DNA of 64,000 nucleotides from positions 27,145,073 through 27,209,072 of the forward strand of contig OY978526.1 in assembly GCA_963854835.1 (NCBI GenBank), written 5' to 3'. Origin of the DNA: Megamerina dolium. Lineage: Eukaryota > Arthropoda > Insecta > Diptera > Megamerinidae. Shown one piece after another: positions 22,670 to 34,149 of this stretch. Numbering within the stretch: the first letter of the stretch is position 1; each line of letters begins with the position of its first letter. Under the pieces are notes generated by a model. It was not told the origin of the DNA. It did no database searches and saw only the letters and a program-made list of their open reading frames with translations. The translations under genes were made by a program, and so were the position numbers.

Positions 22670-23650
22670 CATCTCTGCTCTTCGCTAGCTTTGAAGCGTA
22701 GAGCAGAGATGGCTGGTAAAGATATTACGTAGGACTTTTCTCTCGAAAACTCCAAGCATTCGCTCATCCGAGGTCGTTAGGACAGTCATGATGAGAGACT
22801 TGTAGAGTGTAGTTTTCATTCTTCGAGAGAGAGCTCGACTTCTCAATTGCTTACTTATCCCAAAGTAGCACCTGTTTGCAAGAGTGATCCTTCGCAATAT
22901 CTCCAGGATGACGTCATTACTGCTGTTAATGCTGGTTCCAAGATAGACAAAGTCCCTTACTACTTGTTGACACTAGATACTTCGTCTTGCCCTCGTTCAC
23001 CGTAAGACCCATTCGACGAGACTCTCTTTCTAACTCTGAGAATGCTGCACTGACTGCTCGCGTGTTCATGCCGATTATGTCAATATCGTCGGACTACACC
23101 AACAGCATGACACTTTTGTTGAAGATAGTGCCATTATGTCGTAGATCAGCAGCTCGTATTATTTTCTCCATAATAAGATTGAAGAAGTCGCATGATAACG
23201 AATCACCTTGTCGAATGAGCTTTGCAGGAATACCGGACTCAGACATGGTTGCGTAGAGGTAATCCCTTACCGGACTGTCAAACGCGGCTTTATAATCCAC
23301 AAATAGGTGGTGTGTGTCGATCTGTTTTTCTTGGGTCTTCTCCAGGATATGGCGTAGTGTGAAAATCTGGTCGATGGTGGATTTACCAGGTCTGAAGCCA
23401 CACTGATACGGTCCAATCAGGTTGCTGAGCATAGGCTTCAACCTTTCACACAGTACGCTCAATAGAACCTTGTATGCGATACTCAGGAGACTTATTCCAC
23501 GGTAGTTGGCGCAAATTGTGGGGTCTCCTTTTTTATGTACAGGACAGAGAACACTGAGTCTCCAATCATCAGGCATGCTTTCATCCGACCATATTCTGCC
23601 TATGAGCTGGTGCATGCAGGCAGGCCATTTGTACAGTCAGTGAGTACAAA
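22670..23650 (-). mobile_element. LINE reverse transcriptase fragment (copy 2, longer)
   Basis: From 22885 to 23650 this matches 8856-9620 almost base for base. It continues further left with RT C-terminal text on the minus strand (ANRCYFGISKQLRSRALSRR, then KTTLYKSLI and LGVFERKVLRNIF), which shows what copy 1 lost at its junction. The minus-strand frame 23615 to 23094 holds the RT core. Confidence 0.85.
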
Positions 23651-24114
23651 GGGCAAATATCAGTGACCGAATTATTGTCAAACATTCGAAACATTCTCAA
23701 AATGAAAAACACAAAATACTTTAGGGCTGAAGATGCCCAATGTGATATTTTAGGAAAACAGTGCTCGAAATCTGGTACAAATAGATAAAGTACGAAAGAC
23801 TCTCAAATTTTTGTGATAAATCATTTAGACTGATAATGAAAAACAATTTTATTTAGCAATAATAAAGTAATTTAAAGTCGCAGTACTCCATTCTACTCGT
23901 AAGCTATTAAGCTTTCTATTTGCAATCAAAATATTTATGACAACAAAGGCACTAACCGAATATACATTCTTGTGACTATGACTATACGAAGATTTCGAAC
24001 GAAGTAAGATAAAAAAGTATCACAGAAACTAAATTTGCAAGCTTCATTAAAAAATATATTTTTTTATTTTATGTTTTTACTAATATCGTACAAAATGTGG
24101 TGTTGGTTCTTTAC
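23651..24114 (-). other. 3' flank of peptide gene P4
   Basis: This non-coding flank is near-identical to 9622-10085. No additional gene is seen. Confidence 0.5.
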
Positions 24115-24360
24115 CTAGCCAAAACTTGCAACGGCTCTAAGAAGTTTTTTATACCATGGTACTTCTTCAGGCTGTTCATTTTTCGCTTCTGCTGCTTCGA
24201 CGGCTGCCCCAGCCTTTTCCGCTATACCAGGAGCGTGTTTTGCCACCTTTTTTGCCACCTTAGATGCAGATTTAAGGGCATTTGAAAGCTTCAATCCTTC
24301 GATCGTATTAACAACGACGCCTAAAACCAACAAAAGTAGGAAAAACTTTGCAAAGTTCAT
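24115..24360 (-). CDS. Small secreted peptide P4, protein identical to P2
   Basis: The product is 81 residues, with the same amino acid sequence as the gene at 10086-10331: signal peptide 1-22, cationic Ala/Lys helix, acidic linker and VPWYKKLLRAVASFG end. The nucleotide match extends over the promoter, the 3' flank and the neighbouring LINE fragment at a constant offset of 14029 bases, with only scattered substitutions. It is either a very young gene copy or a doubly assembled haplotype. The flanks differ outside 22885 to about 24785 (for example hAT insertion, indels), which argues for two real loci. Confidence 0.85.
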   Translation of the reverse strand: MNFAKFFLLLLVLGVVVNTIEGLKLSNALKSASKVAKKVAKHAPGIAEKAGAAVEAAEAKNEQPEEVPWYKKLLRAVASFG

Positions 24361-24470
24361 GTTAATTTGTTTTCCGCGTTATTAGTGTTGCAAGTTAAAG
24401 CATTAACTGATGGTAATATAAAATAAAATCTCCCTATTTATACTATCGCCGTTAGTTAGAGTCAATAATA
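24361..24470 (-). promoter_or_regulatory. Core promoter of P4
   Basis: TATAAATA is at 24435-24442 (minus), with a CATCAGTT initiator and TAATAACGCGG leader. It appears identical to the P2 promoter. Confidence 0.75.
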
Positions 24471-25257
24471 ATGTCAAATACAGTTGTCAAAATAGCTATT
24501 TCTCTTCAAATTTGTTTATTTATCCAAATGCCTGCAATGTTTATAAATATATGTATATGTAAGGTACACATTTTAATAATTCATATTATTATTTTCAGTG
24601 AATATTTCTGAATACAGATGGGAATTTCCTGAGTTATTATCGCGACATATATTTAAGCAAAATTTAGAAACAACTGGGTGCCTCTGCACCCGACCAAATA
24701 TGGAAATGTTTTCTAATATCAATGTGAAAATACACAAAATATCACAACATTTTGAAGAATATTCCTTTTTCTAAACATGGGTAAATTTAGTTAAAACAAT
24801 ATCATTACATAATCTACTTGTCCTATGAGAGGTTTCGTACAAACGATGTAAAAACAGTGATGAGTAATAACGGACGTGACAAATTTTTCTCTTACAACAT
24901 AAAATTTCAGAAAAGTGTACTACATATTAATAAATTATCTATAATGTATGTACCAGATATTTTGTAAAAAAAAATAAAAAAACCATGAGTCCTCTTCCTC
25001 ACAAAATATCGAATCACGAACAATATAACTTATATTGCTACAAGGGATCATGCTTTAATGGCATATCGTTGATCTCTTGTCCGTTAATTACAAGAATGAA
25101 AATTTCAACAGCTTTCACAGGGATCCTGGAAAATTATTTATGCCGCTCATAATCGACTAATATTCAGAAGTTGAAGTCTATATTTTAAGTGTGTCCAAAG
25201 TTAATGGGTATAAAAACATTAGAGGAAAAGCTTGGTCTAAGTACTTTTGAGCTGTTA
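24471..25257 (-). repeat. Upstream spacer of the P4 unit, part 1
   Basis: This is colinear with 10441-11117. It carries about 90 additional bases (24830-24970) that copy 1 lacks but the unit at 17700-17870 has. So copy 1 has a deletion. Confidence 0.65.
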
Positions 25258-25265
25258 GTGCCAAA

Positions 25266-28200
25266 TAGAGATGGGCGCGTGAGTGAAATTCACTCACGTT
25301 CACGCATGCTCACGAAGCCAGTTTTTTTATTCACGCACGTTAACGCACGCCTTTTCACGAATTTCGCTACACATTAAAAATTCACTATTAAAATGCTTTT
25401 AGTGTAAGATTTGTACAATGTACATATATTCCATATTTCACAGAAAATGTTATACAAAAGTATTATTATGCATAGGTACTAATTGCGTATGTACATTATA
25501 TAAGATATCTTAACATTAGTTCATATTTTTATTTAAAAATAATATTTTGTCAAAGTTTTCACCGAGCAGTCGTGTTCGTCGTTCTTCTAAAATTCTGCCA
25601 GAAACAGAAAAAACTCGTTCGCTAGTTGCAGAGCTAGCTGGTATATTTAATATTTGCCTTGAAAGGCTTCTCAAAAATGGAAAATCTGTGGCTGTCTCCC
25701 AAAACTTTAAACCATCATCACAACTCTCCTTAATGGTCTTGTTCAAATAAAGCTGTATTTCACAATCAATTGCTTCACTAAGCGAAACTTGAGAATCATT
25801 TACATTATCTTTAAATTCATCGAAAGATGTATGTGTTTTGGAAGTAGAGGGAGAATCATTTTATATTTCAAAATTGACATCATGATTAACGCTACTTTTC
25901 GGTTTGCTTTCTACGTTATCTTCGAGCATTGCTTTTGCAGTGAATATTATATGTTCGCGTTGCTCTTGACGTAAGAATTGAAGCTTTTTATACGGAGGAT
26001 TTAGAAATAACCCCAAGTAGTGAACTGAACTTGGCTGAAACCTTTTATTTAAAGATAGTTCAGTATTTCTTTTCAACTCGGCAATGACTTCGGAATCAGA
26101 CGCATTGACCTCACACTGTTTTATAAGTTTTTTTACCACAAAACATATTCGTGTATAGTTGGATATAATTCCCCGCTTAAGTTTTCAGAGCAACATTTGA
26201 AAGGAATCAGAAATTCCAGTAATTTCTCTAATAAATTTGAATTTACTGAGGACATTTTATGAAGTTCATGCCTTTCTATTAGCAATTGTTGAATCTCATG
26301 CTGAATTTCCTGAATGCTTGACAACATTATAAACAATGAATTCCACCGCGTTTTTATATGTTGCTTCAAAGATGTAGATAATTTGTTATTAAGCTCTGAA
26401 TGCTTAAAGTAGCTTACAAGCTTTTTTGAAGCGTCTATCAATTCGGATAGTTCACGGATTTCCCCTTTTTCTAAAACATCAGACATAACTAAATTTAAAT
26501 TATGGCATGCACACGACAGCCTTTTGTAATTCATAAACGCAGCTACAACATTGGCGCCATTGTCTGTTACAATAACACTTGCTGAAATTTTATTTTCAAT
26601 TTTAAAATCCCTTAAGATTTCCTCAAAACAGCTGTAAATGTTTGTCCCTGTTTTTTTACCAAGCAAAAATTCTCTGGTCCCTAAGACATTAGTTTTTAAT
26701 TTAAAATCATCAGTAATAAGCGTCAAAAAGCTTCTCTGACTATACTCATCTGTCCACATATCGGTTGTAAATGACAAATTATTGGTCTTTAGAATCACTT
26801 CCAAATCACTTTTTATTTGCTTGTATTCAGCAGGTATAGATGATCGGACAAGACTTCGGCTGGTCGATAAAATATCTTCCACGTTCTGGTTTCCGTATTT
26901 TGCTCCAATGTCAATCAAAGTTTGAGCAAGCTGCTTAAAACCATCTCCTGAAAATACAACAATTATGATACAAAAAAACATTTGAAAACAAATTTCTTAT
27001 AAGAAGCACTAATTCGAGTCTTAACTAAAAAATCTAGTTTCACACAAAATCCATAAAAAATAATAAAATTTCAAAATTTTGTTTTTACATCCCAATTAAA
27101 CATTGAGCATTTTTGAAAACCATTATGCTTCATACACCGTTCGAAAGCTTTTTTATTCATCTGAAAAAGTGACAAGTTTAATAAAATCAATGAATTTTGA
27201 TCGTAATCAAACAAATCTTATTTAACAATGCTTCATAAAATGCGCAAAATATGCATGATGTACTTTACATATTTTTAAATTTTAACAATATGTATATGTG
27301 TCAAAAAATCAAATTTGCATTTGTAATTCAACGATATGCATACATATAAATATGGGCACCATTCGTATATTTTCAAGTTTTCATAAATAAACTGAATCTT
27401 ACTCCCCACTTTAAGTGCCCTCAGAATAAATTTCTTATTTAAAATACCACTCACCTTCTGTAACACTGAGGGGTCTTAAATCTCCGGTTATAAATTTTAT
27501 TTGTGCTTTAATAAGTGATTGTTTGGTTTTCTCCGAAATTTTCTTCACGCCAAAGTCAGTAATCGTACGCTGATTGGCACCTGGTTGCAACACCGCTGAA
27601 CATTTTTGTCTCAGAAGACTACCCGTGCCAACTTTTGTTGAATACGTCAGAATGTCTTTGCATATATTGCACTGCGCGAAATTTTCACACTTGTCTTCGA
27701 AAATTATAATTTTAAATCTTGTCCAAACATCGCTTCTGGATTTGCTTGGCGTAGCAAATTTGTAGCGATGATCTTCCGGATTTTTCTTTAAATCCCTTTC
27801 AATTTCGAGTTTCCTTTTAAATCCACTCATTGTTACCTATGGATATAAATGTTTCACTGACACGGGTGCTGTTTTACTTTGTGCAGAAATTTTTTTGCGC
27901 TCAACTTGCACAACCGGAATTTTAAGCTTAATTATTTTACTCACCAGTACGCAAACGCTTAAATAAACACTTATATTCTTGAAAATTCGCTTAAAATATT
28001 TTGATTGCCAATATGCAAATTTTTGCACGCCAGAAACTGATTTCACAAATTGAACTGAATTTCGGGATAACTGTATTCAAGCGAATTACAGTAATGCCAA
28101 CTTAACCTTTAGTGAGGGGGAAAATATGTTGACCATACCGATGAATAATGCTGCCACATTAATTTTATTTAAAAATCGAATTAAAATTTTCAGAAGGTTT

Positions 28201-28381
28201 TCGAAAATAAAATATGAAGAATTCGTGAATCACGGCAAAATTGTTCACACGCACGTTTACGCATGAATAAATTTTAGTCACGCCCATTCACGAAATTTTC
28301 GTGATTTACTTAAAATATCAATCACGTTCACACGTTCACACGGTGTGTCACGGAGAATTTCACGCACGGCGCTCATCTCTA
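25266..28381 (-). mobile_element. hAT DNA transposon, nearly complete
   Basis: This 3116-bp element has terminal inverted repeats TAGAGATG[GA]GCGC and a perfect 8-bp target duplication GTGCCAAA (25258-25265 and 28382-28389). The empty site is intact in the sister unit at about 11118. The ends are rich in CACG-type subterminal motifs (CACTCACGTTCACGC). The transposase gene lies inside on the minus strand. Confidence 0.92.
25516..27830 (-). pseudogene. hAT transposase gene with BED finger, two disabling lesions
   Basis: Exon 1 begins at 27830 (MSGFKRKLEIERDLKKN) and carries a BED-type zinc finger, SDVWTRFKI...CNICKDIL. A GTGAGT donor lies near 27454 and a TTTTCAG acceptor near 26950. Exon 2 from there carries the catalytic region with SFTTDMWTDEYS and VTDNGANVVAAF (acidic residues of the RNase H-like fold) and SCACHNLNL. 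The C-terminal dimerisation block is at 25746-25516: PASSATSERVFSVSGRILEE. One frameshift at about 26136 and one stop at 25861-25863 break the frame, so this copy is probably inactive. Full-length relatives may exist elsewhere in the genome. Confidence 0.85.
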
Positions 28382-28650
28382 GTGCCAAATATAATCTTTT
28401 TTAAAAGGTACAGACTTGTATGTAAACAAACGTTTTATTCATTTCTTCATTTGCATTTGATACAAAAGATATTTGCACAAAATTGTGAAACCCATTATTT
28501 GTATGTCCGTAAAATATATTTATATATATCCAAATGTTATTTATTTATATTTTATTTATACAAATGTATCTAGATTAGTGATAAATACTTCTAATACTTA
28601 ATATTTTAACGTTTAACCCTTGCTAACATGTACATTTCCGCTTAGATTCG
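28382..28650 (-). repeat. Upstream spacer of the P4 unit, part 2
   Basis: The spacer resumes after the hAT target duplication: GTGCCAAATATAATC and GTACAGACTTGTATGTAAACAAACG. It matches 11118-11345. The intact GACTTGTATGTAAAC is the empty site for the mariner inserted at 33472-34149. Confidence 0.7.
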
Positions 28651-28714
28651 TTATTGGTGAATCAGTAGCAGTTGAACAACATTTACGTTTTACGTATGAT
28701 ATGAATATCCGATC

Positions 28715-28948
28715 TCACTCGAGTAACATCAGCGGTATTATTAGGTAGATCAGCATTTTAAACAACGCTTTTCCAGCATTATTTGTAGCCTTTTTACCTA
28801 TTTTCTTTGCCATTTTGACACCTGGTGTAGCTCCTACTTTCAAGTCAATAGCAAGTAGTTTCTAAATTGATCCTAAAAGTGCTTCTGATGTATTCAAGAT
28901 TGCAACGAATAACCTGAAAGCTCTTAGAAATTTTCCAAAATTCATCAT
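28715..28948 (-). pseudogene. MMNFGKF-family secreted peptide Q2, premature stop
   Basis: A 78-codon frame opens MMNFGKFLRAFRLFVAILNT, with an in-frame TAG at codon 29. After the stop a strongly cationic stretch continues (VKMAKKIGKKATNNAGKALF) and then a hydrophobic end before TGA. The Lys-rich segment is what Q1 (11482-11661) lost. The ancestral product was probably a signal-peptide-bearing cationic peptide. In this copy the stop leaves only the signal-like part. Function unknown. Confidence 0.65.
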
Positions 28949-28949
28949 A

Positions 28950-29825
28950 AAAGTTAGTTTGGCTACAAGTGAAAATTCAAGTTGTTACTACGGGTCTGAG
29001 ACGTAATACGAATTATACTTAATCTATTCCACAATAGCATATATTATCTAAAAATTAGCCATTAAAGTTGTTATAAAAAACCTCCCTTTGGTGGTCTTTG
29101 GGTAATCCAAAAAAAGTTTAATATCGCCGAGAAGCTTTCAATTAATAGCTCGATATTTTCCTTTATATTTTCGATTAACTTTCGCACTTGCCATATGGAA
29201 AAACTTCAATAAAATCATATTCCTTTGAAAACAAAATTGATTACGCTAACAGAAAATTGGATTATTTCAAGACTTATTTTCAAAACAAACAGCCATTTTA
29301 AGGACCGCTCTATTTCACAATTTACAAGATATTCGCATAAGTAATTATAAGAATTTTGGTATTGTACGAGTATATGTAGACACAAGTGATTTAAAGCATA
29401 TTATCCAATGTTTCGAATGTGCGTACTTCATTCGAGTGTATTTATACATACTTATATATTTGCATAATTTTATGGTTTTGTATAAATAACTTTAAATCAA
29501 TATGATAAACTGTTTCTTGCAGAACTAACAACTGAAGACTTTCATTTCAAGGTCGAATTATAATACGACGTGTATTTTAAATTTCATGTATAATGTATAA
29601 AGATAGTTTTCAAATAGATTGTTAACTATATTACTATTAACTCTACTACTGTACAACAAAATATTGTTGCCAAGGGAAAAGCAGTTCTTCACTTCTTAAA
29701 TTAATTGGCTCAAACCAATAACTTCACATATGAATTAAAGTAGGCTTGCCATCCTTTGCACTTTTAAGTTTACTTGGCGTCCAACAGTGGTAGATTATGG
29801 CGGTTTTGGGGGTTGAAATAATCAT
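28950..29825. repeat. Non-coding part of the peptide unit
   Basis: This is paralogous to 34380-34590 plus 39883-40011 plus 41244-41440: it shares AAGGACCGCTCTATTTCACAATTT and TTGTATAAATAACTTTAAATCAATATGATAAACTG. It preserves the empty sites for the Gypsy and the 40012 mariner insertions. No gene is seen. Confidence 0.65.
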
Positions 29826-29829
29826 CAAA

Positions 29830-30330
29830 GACAATGATTGAATGTCACGAGTTACTAAATAAACTTGCTCAATATTTCATCATAAACCTCCGTTGGGTAC
29901 CCGATGATAGAAACATCGAGGGTAATTGGCCAGGCAGGCACAACGGTACCACTCCACCCATTACACCATCAATGTTGCTAACACACGTTGGCAACCTGTC
30001 CAGCCAGTACGCTAACATGGCCGGAATGGAGCTTAATTTGTATTAAATTACTGATAAAATTCAATAGGCAGGATAGTGGAGGAACAATTGGAGTTCTAAC
30101 AAGTCATTGCCTTATTGGTAGGCACGCTAGTAGACTAGGGGCACCGCATTGTGATTACTGCGAAACTATGAAGAGGAAGAAGAGGAAAAACCCATAAAAC
30201 ATCTACTGTGCGGATGCTCTGTGCTATAAATCGACTTTCTTGACAGCATTACCGAAATTGCAAATCTAAAATTAACAAAGATAATGATAGTTAAGAAGGA
30301 CCCAGTGGGTTAAGATTTAGTTCTCGTAGT
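29830..30330 (+). mobile_element. LINE remnant, RNase H end
   Basis: The text LRWVPDDRNIEGN (the His/Val-Pro-Asp region typical near the end of LINE RNase H domains), then IGRHASRLGAPHCDYCETM, a Cys-containing C-terminal segment of I/LOA-type LINEs. It is frameshifted and 5'-truncated. Confidence 0.65.
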
Positions 30331-30574
30331 TCTCTCGACGATGGTCCATAACTGGCCTAAGTGAGTCATATGAGCAACCACCGTATCTACCTGCATACAT
30401 AAGGCTATCAGTGTGCAATTGCAGGAAAGAGAGTGTGACCTCAACCGCTCAATATACAGAACTAATCGTTATGCGACAAAACGCAGAAAAAATATCTTCA
30501 AAATAGCTGAGGAAAAAGCAAGTGAAGTTAGTTTTATCTTAGAAGCACCACCGCAAGTGGAACATCAAGTAAAA

Positions 30575-30895
30575 TAAATTAAAAGTAAATATGTGGTACT
30601 TAAAGCTCTGAAGGGCTCATTGACCGAGCTTCTCTTCCATTACTGTTGTGCGTGTTAAATTTTGGACAGTATTAGAAGGGAACTACTTATTTTAGCCGGT
30701 TCCGAACGGCAGAACACTTGTGACATCACTTTTTCTAAGCTTTATCACAGAGTTCTTTCAGAAGCTTTTTCATGGCAAGTTCTTACTGTCGGAAAAATTG
30801 CCAATTGCTTGCCGACAGGTGTTATTTTATATATATATATTTGTTATACTTCAGCCGGGCATTGAACCACGACCTACAGATCAGAAGTCAAGTAC
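30575..30895 (-). repeat. tRNA-derived SINE (minus orientation)
   Basis: On the minus strand it runs from GATCTGTAGGTCGTGGTTCA (B box region at about 30866-30885) through the SINE body to AGAGCTTTAAGTACCACATA near 30595. The A-box end is missing or strongly diverged. A TA microsatellite interrupts at 30825-30840. Confidence 0.7.
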
Positions 30896-30899
30896 ATCT

Positions 30900-31450
30900 T
30901 GAAAATTACGAGGCAAGTGAAGCAACGTTTTTTCGTCGCTCATTTCTTATTCCCATACTTGATCGTTATTTGGATCAAATAAATGTGAGATTTGTCAATC
31001 ACAAAAAACTACTCCAAAATATTCAGAACATCTTGCCAAAGAAGATTCTTCAGTTGAACTCTAATTGTTTCCATCAAATGGCACAAGATTTTGAAACGCC
31101 GTCAAATGACTTTCAAACTTCGACAATCGATTTCATTGCTGAATTTACTATGTGGCGCTGGTTCACCTTCTTTTATTTTTTCTTCAAAAGTTAAGGTTTA
31201 ATAACCGTCTTTCTTGTAGGTACTAGTTAACTAGTTACGAAAAGAGGAGCTGCCTGAGACTTTTATTGACACATTGAATCAGAGTGATAAAAGTATTTAT
31301 CCCATTATCTTTGCTTTTTAGATGCAACGAGTGAACGATCATTTTCAACCCTTCGAGGGTTGAAGATCTATTAGCATAGTAGCATTGGGTAGAACAGATT
31401 GATGAGGTTGGCGCTCCTAAAAGTACATCGAGATCTAGAGGTTAATCCTT
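30900..31450 (+). mobile_element. hAT transposase C-terminal remnant
   Basis: The plus-strand frame at 30900-31190 reads RRSFLIPILDRYLDQINVRF, then NHKKLLQNIQNILP. After a break, about 31322-31370 encodes ATSERSFSTLRGLKIY, the typical hAT dimerisation motif of the zinc-finger-MYM/THAP-like class. This is a different lineage from the element at 25266. No inverted repeats were identified. Confidence 0.7.
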
Positions 31451-31609
31451 AGTAGATGCTAAACGAGCTAGCAAAATAACCAAGGAGTATGCATTTATTA
31501 TTTTTTTTATGCATTTTCAATTTAAAAATAGTGTATAAATAATGAATATAAATACATAATATTATACAAATAGTTTTAAAAAAAATGACCTTACAGACTT
31601 TTTTTATTT

Positions 31610-33165
31610 TCATTGTTTTGTATGGGAGCTACATTAAAAAGTAGGAGTGGCTCACTAGTTATTTTGAGGAACAACTTTTGCATATAATAATAATCTACAC
31701 CAAAAATATGGTTGACTTTGATGATGGGTGCCGTAGCTCAGTGGTTAGTGTGTTCGCCTTCTGATCTGTAGGTCGGTGGTTCAATCCCCGACTGATGCAT
31801 AACAAATTTAATATCGATAAGATTTTTCTTTCGAACGGTACCCACCTGTCGGCAAGCAATTGGCAATTCTTCCGACAGTAACAACTTGCCATGAAAAAGC
31901 TTCTTAAAGAACTCTGTGACAAAGCTCAGAAAAAGTGATGTCACAAGTGTTCTGCCGTTCGGAACCGGCTAAAATAAGTAGGTCCCTTCTAATATTGTCC
32001 AAAATTTAAGACGCACAACAGTAATGGAAGAGAAGCTCGGCCAATGAGCCCTTTGGGGCTTTATGTGGCCACATATTTATTTTTTATTTTTTTTTTTTAT
32101 GAAGTATTTTGCAAGTTTTGGTGGTTTTAAAGGGGATAATTTAAAGGAGGTTTTTAAGATAATTCCGAGGCTTAGTATGGGAGCCATATAAAAAGTAAAT
32201 CTAATTAACTTTGCAATACGCTAAATAGTTCGTAACTTAAAGCGGTTTAAATTTTTGAAATTTTTGCAACTTTGTATGGTAGCCCCATTAAAACGTGGGC
32301 GCGGTATGCTGATTTTTTTCCAGATTATTTCCGACTACCATATTAATGTAAGTATAAATTATGATTGTTCTAGACAGAAGATTGCAGAAGTTGCAGCTAT
32401 TTAAATTTAAAAGAAATTTAGTCATTTTGCATGAAGCCTACTATAAACAACGGGCGTGGCTGGCCCATTTCTTGTGAGTCTAGTTGCTTTTATAATGCTA
32501 ATCTATACCTTAAATGTCGTTGTTCTACGCTAAATATTTTATAAGTTATGGTGCTTACAAGATTTTGTTTAATTTCCTGGACTTTGTATGGGAGCCCCAA
32601 TAAGAAGTGGGCGTGGCACTCTGATTTTTTGTCAGATTATTTCCGATTGCCATATCAACCTAAGTATTAATTATGATTTTTCTAGAGAGAAGATTACAGA
32701 AGTTGCAGCTGTTTCAATTTAAAAAAAGTGCATACATTTTGTATGAGAGCTACTATAAAAAGTATGCTTGGCTCGCCCATTTCTGGCAAGGTTATACAGT
32801 AGCATAATATAACTCTATGTGTCAAATATTTTTGTCCCACATGGTATATTAAGTGAGTTATAGCAAGTTAAAGATTTTGAAATTTCCGAGGTTACTCGCT
32901 TTGAATGGTTGGTGTGGTCGTGGCTGCTGACCGATCATGTCCAATATCAATCCCCTCCGTACCCTTTCATCATAGGTTACTTATGCCTAATTTCGTCAAA
33001 ATAGCTCAATATTTGCTCGAGTTATCATGCGATCTAGCAATGTGACATCATTAAATCGAAAATTTAAGTGACGCTGATCACGAATATATATATTTTTCTA
33101 TATCTCAGGATATTCCTTCAAATGGTTACAGACATCTGACCGAAATGAATATACCTTGCATATAA
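31610..33165 (-). repeat. TATACCCTGC composite repeat, interrupted by a SINE
   Basis: The internal boxes are present in minus orientation: GGGCGTGGCACTCTGATTTTTTG, TTTGTATGGGAGCCCCA and GTCAGATTATTTCCGA. It ends at about 33160 with ATATACCTTGCATATAAG, a mutated version of the terminal motif. The SINE at 31725-32090 splits it. The repeat joins directly to peptide-unit spacer at 33165, at the place where a peptide gene would be expected. Confidence 0.7.
31725..32095 (+). repeat. Complete tRNA-derived SINE
   Basis: It begins GGGTGCCGTAGCTCAGTGGT (A box). GGTCGGTGGTTCAATCCCCG (B box) follows at about 31770-31792. The unrelated body ends with AGCCCTTTGGGGCTTTATGT, and then ATTTATTTTTTATTTTT forms the T-rich tail. 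The apparent open frames on the minus strand are not genes. It is the best full-length reference for the family in this window. Confidence 0.85.
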
Positions 33166-33470
33166 GATTATTCAGCGAATATCGAATAGTGAACGATATA
33201 AGCTCTCATGCTAAAACTAGTTACAAATCGCCGAATTTGTTCGTTGACTTGTGTATCGTTGATCTTTTGTGCATCAATTACAAGGATGTAAATTTCAATT
33301 TCAAAATTATTTATGCCGCTCCTAATCCACTAATATTCCGAAGTTTAGGCCTGTACTTTTAAATGTGTCCAAATTTAATGCGTCTAAAAACATCGGAACA
33401 AAAACTTAGTCTAAGTACTTTTGAGCTGTTAGTGCCAAATATAATATTTCTTACAAAAGCACAGACTTGT
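33166..33470 (-). repeat. Peptide-unit spacer without its gene
   Basis: This is colinear with 10890-11140 (AATATCGAATAG...GAACGATATAAGC; GTGCCAAATATAAT). The MNFAKF gene expected to its left is absent and is replaced by the composite repeat. Confidence 0.65.
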
Positions 33471-33471
33471 A

Positions 33472-34149
33472 TAGGGTGATTTTTTTTTTTTTTGTGTTAC
33501 CAAATGTTTTTTGGGAGTAAAATGACTGCCCGATGTCAGAATAATAAGTGAGAGCGCTCGTTAAAAGTGTCAAATCAGTACAATTTTTACCATGGAATTG
33601 TGAAATTTTAATTTGAAATTTTTGAAGTCGTGTGATCATTGAAAATCCTCAATGATGAATATCCTCAATTGATCCATGAAATGCCTTTACATTTTACAAA
33701 AGTGACTGTTTGGTGCGGTGTATGCTCGGATAGAGTCATTGGTCCGTATTTTCTCGAGGATGATAATGATGCGATAGTAACAGTCAACCGAGTGCGAGAT
33801 CGGACAGTGATACAAGAATATTTGGCATCTATGCTGGATGAAAATGGCATCGATGATTACTGGTTTCAACAGGTTGGCGCAACATGCCCTGGTCGATTGA
33901 TTTCAAGGCAAGTTAAGGCAAACATACGCAACGAAAATGCCGGAATTGAACCAGAAAAAGTGATAGTAAAGGGCCGATCTTTTGCATCTTTGCCGTGGCT
34001 GCAGGTGGTGGACATTTATCAGATATAATTTTCAGAGAAATGGTCAAACAAACTGTAAAGGTTCAAAATAAAATTAAAAATAAAATTATTGTGTTTTTTT
34101 TTATTTTATTCGAAAAAACATAGGGTACCACAAACAAAAAATCACCCTA
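33472..34149 (+). mobile_element. Deleted mariner-type element with precise TA duplication
   Basis: The element is 678 bp. Termini read TAGGGTGATTTTTT and AAAAAATCACCCTA, flanked by TA (33470-33471 and 34150-34151). The empty site ACTTGTATGTAAAC is seen at 28412-28425. A frame at 33639-34028 has VTVWCGV, GPYFLEDDN and DYWFQQVGATCPG, remnants of the transposase catalytic region with the DG/N-type motif changed. The N-terminal DNA-binding part is missing, so it is non-autonomous. Confidence 0.9.

Noticed and set aside
24097..24285. Plus-strand 62-codon frame over P4 (and its twin at 10068-10256).
   Set aside because: It is the antisense of the P2/P4 peptide gene. It is present twice only because the segment is duplicated.
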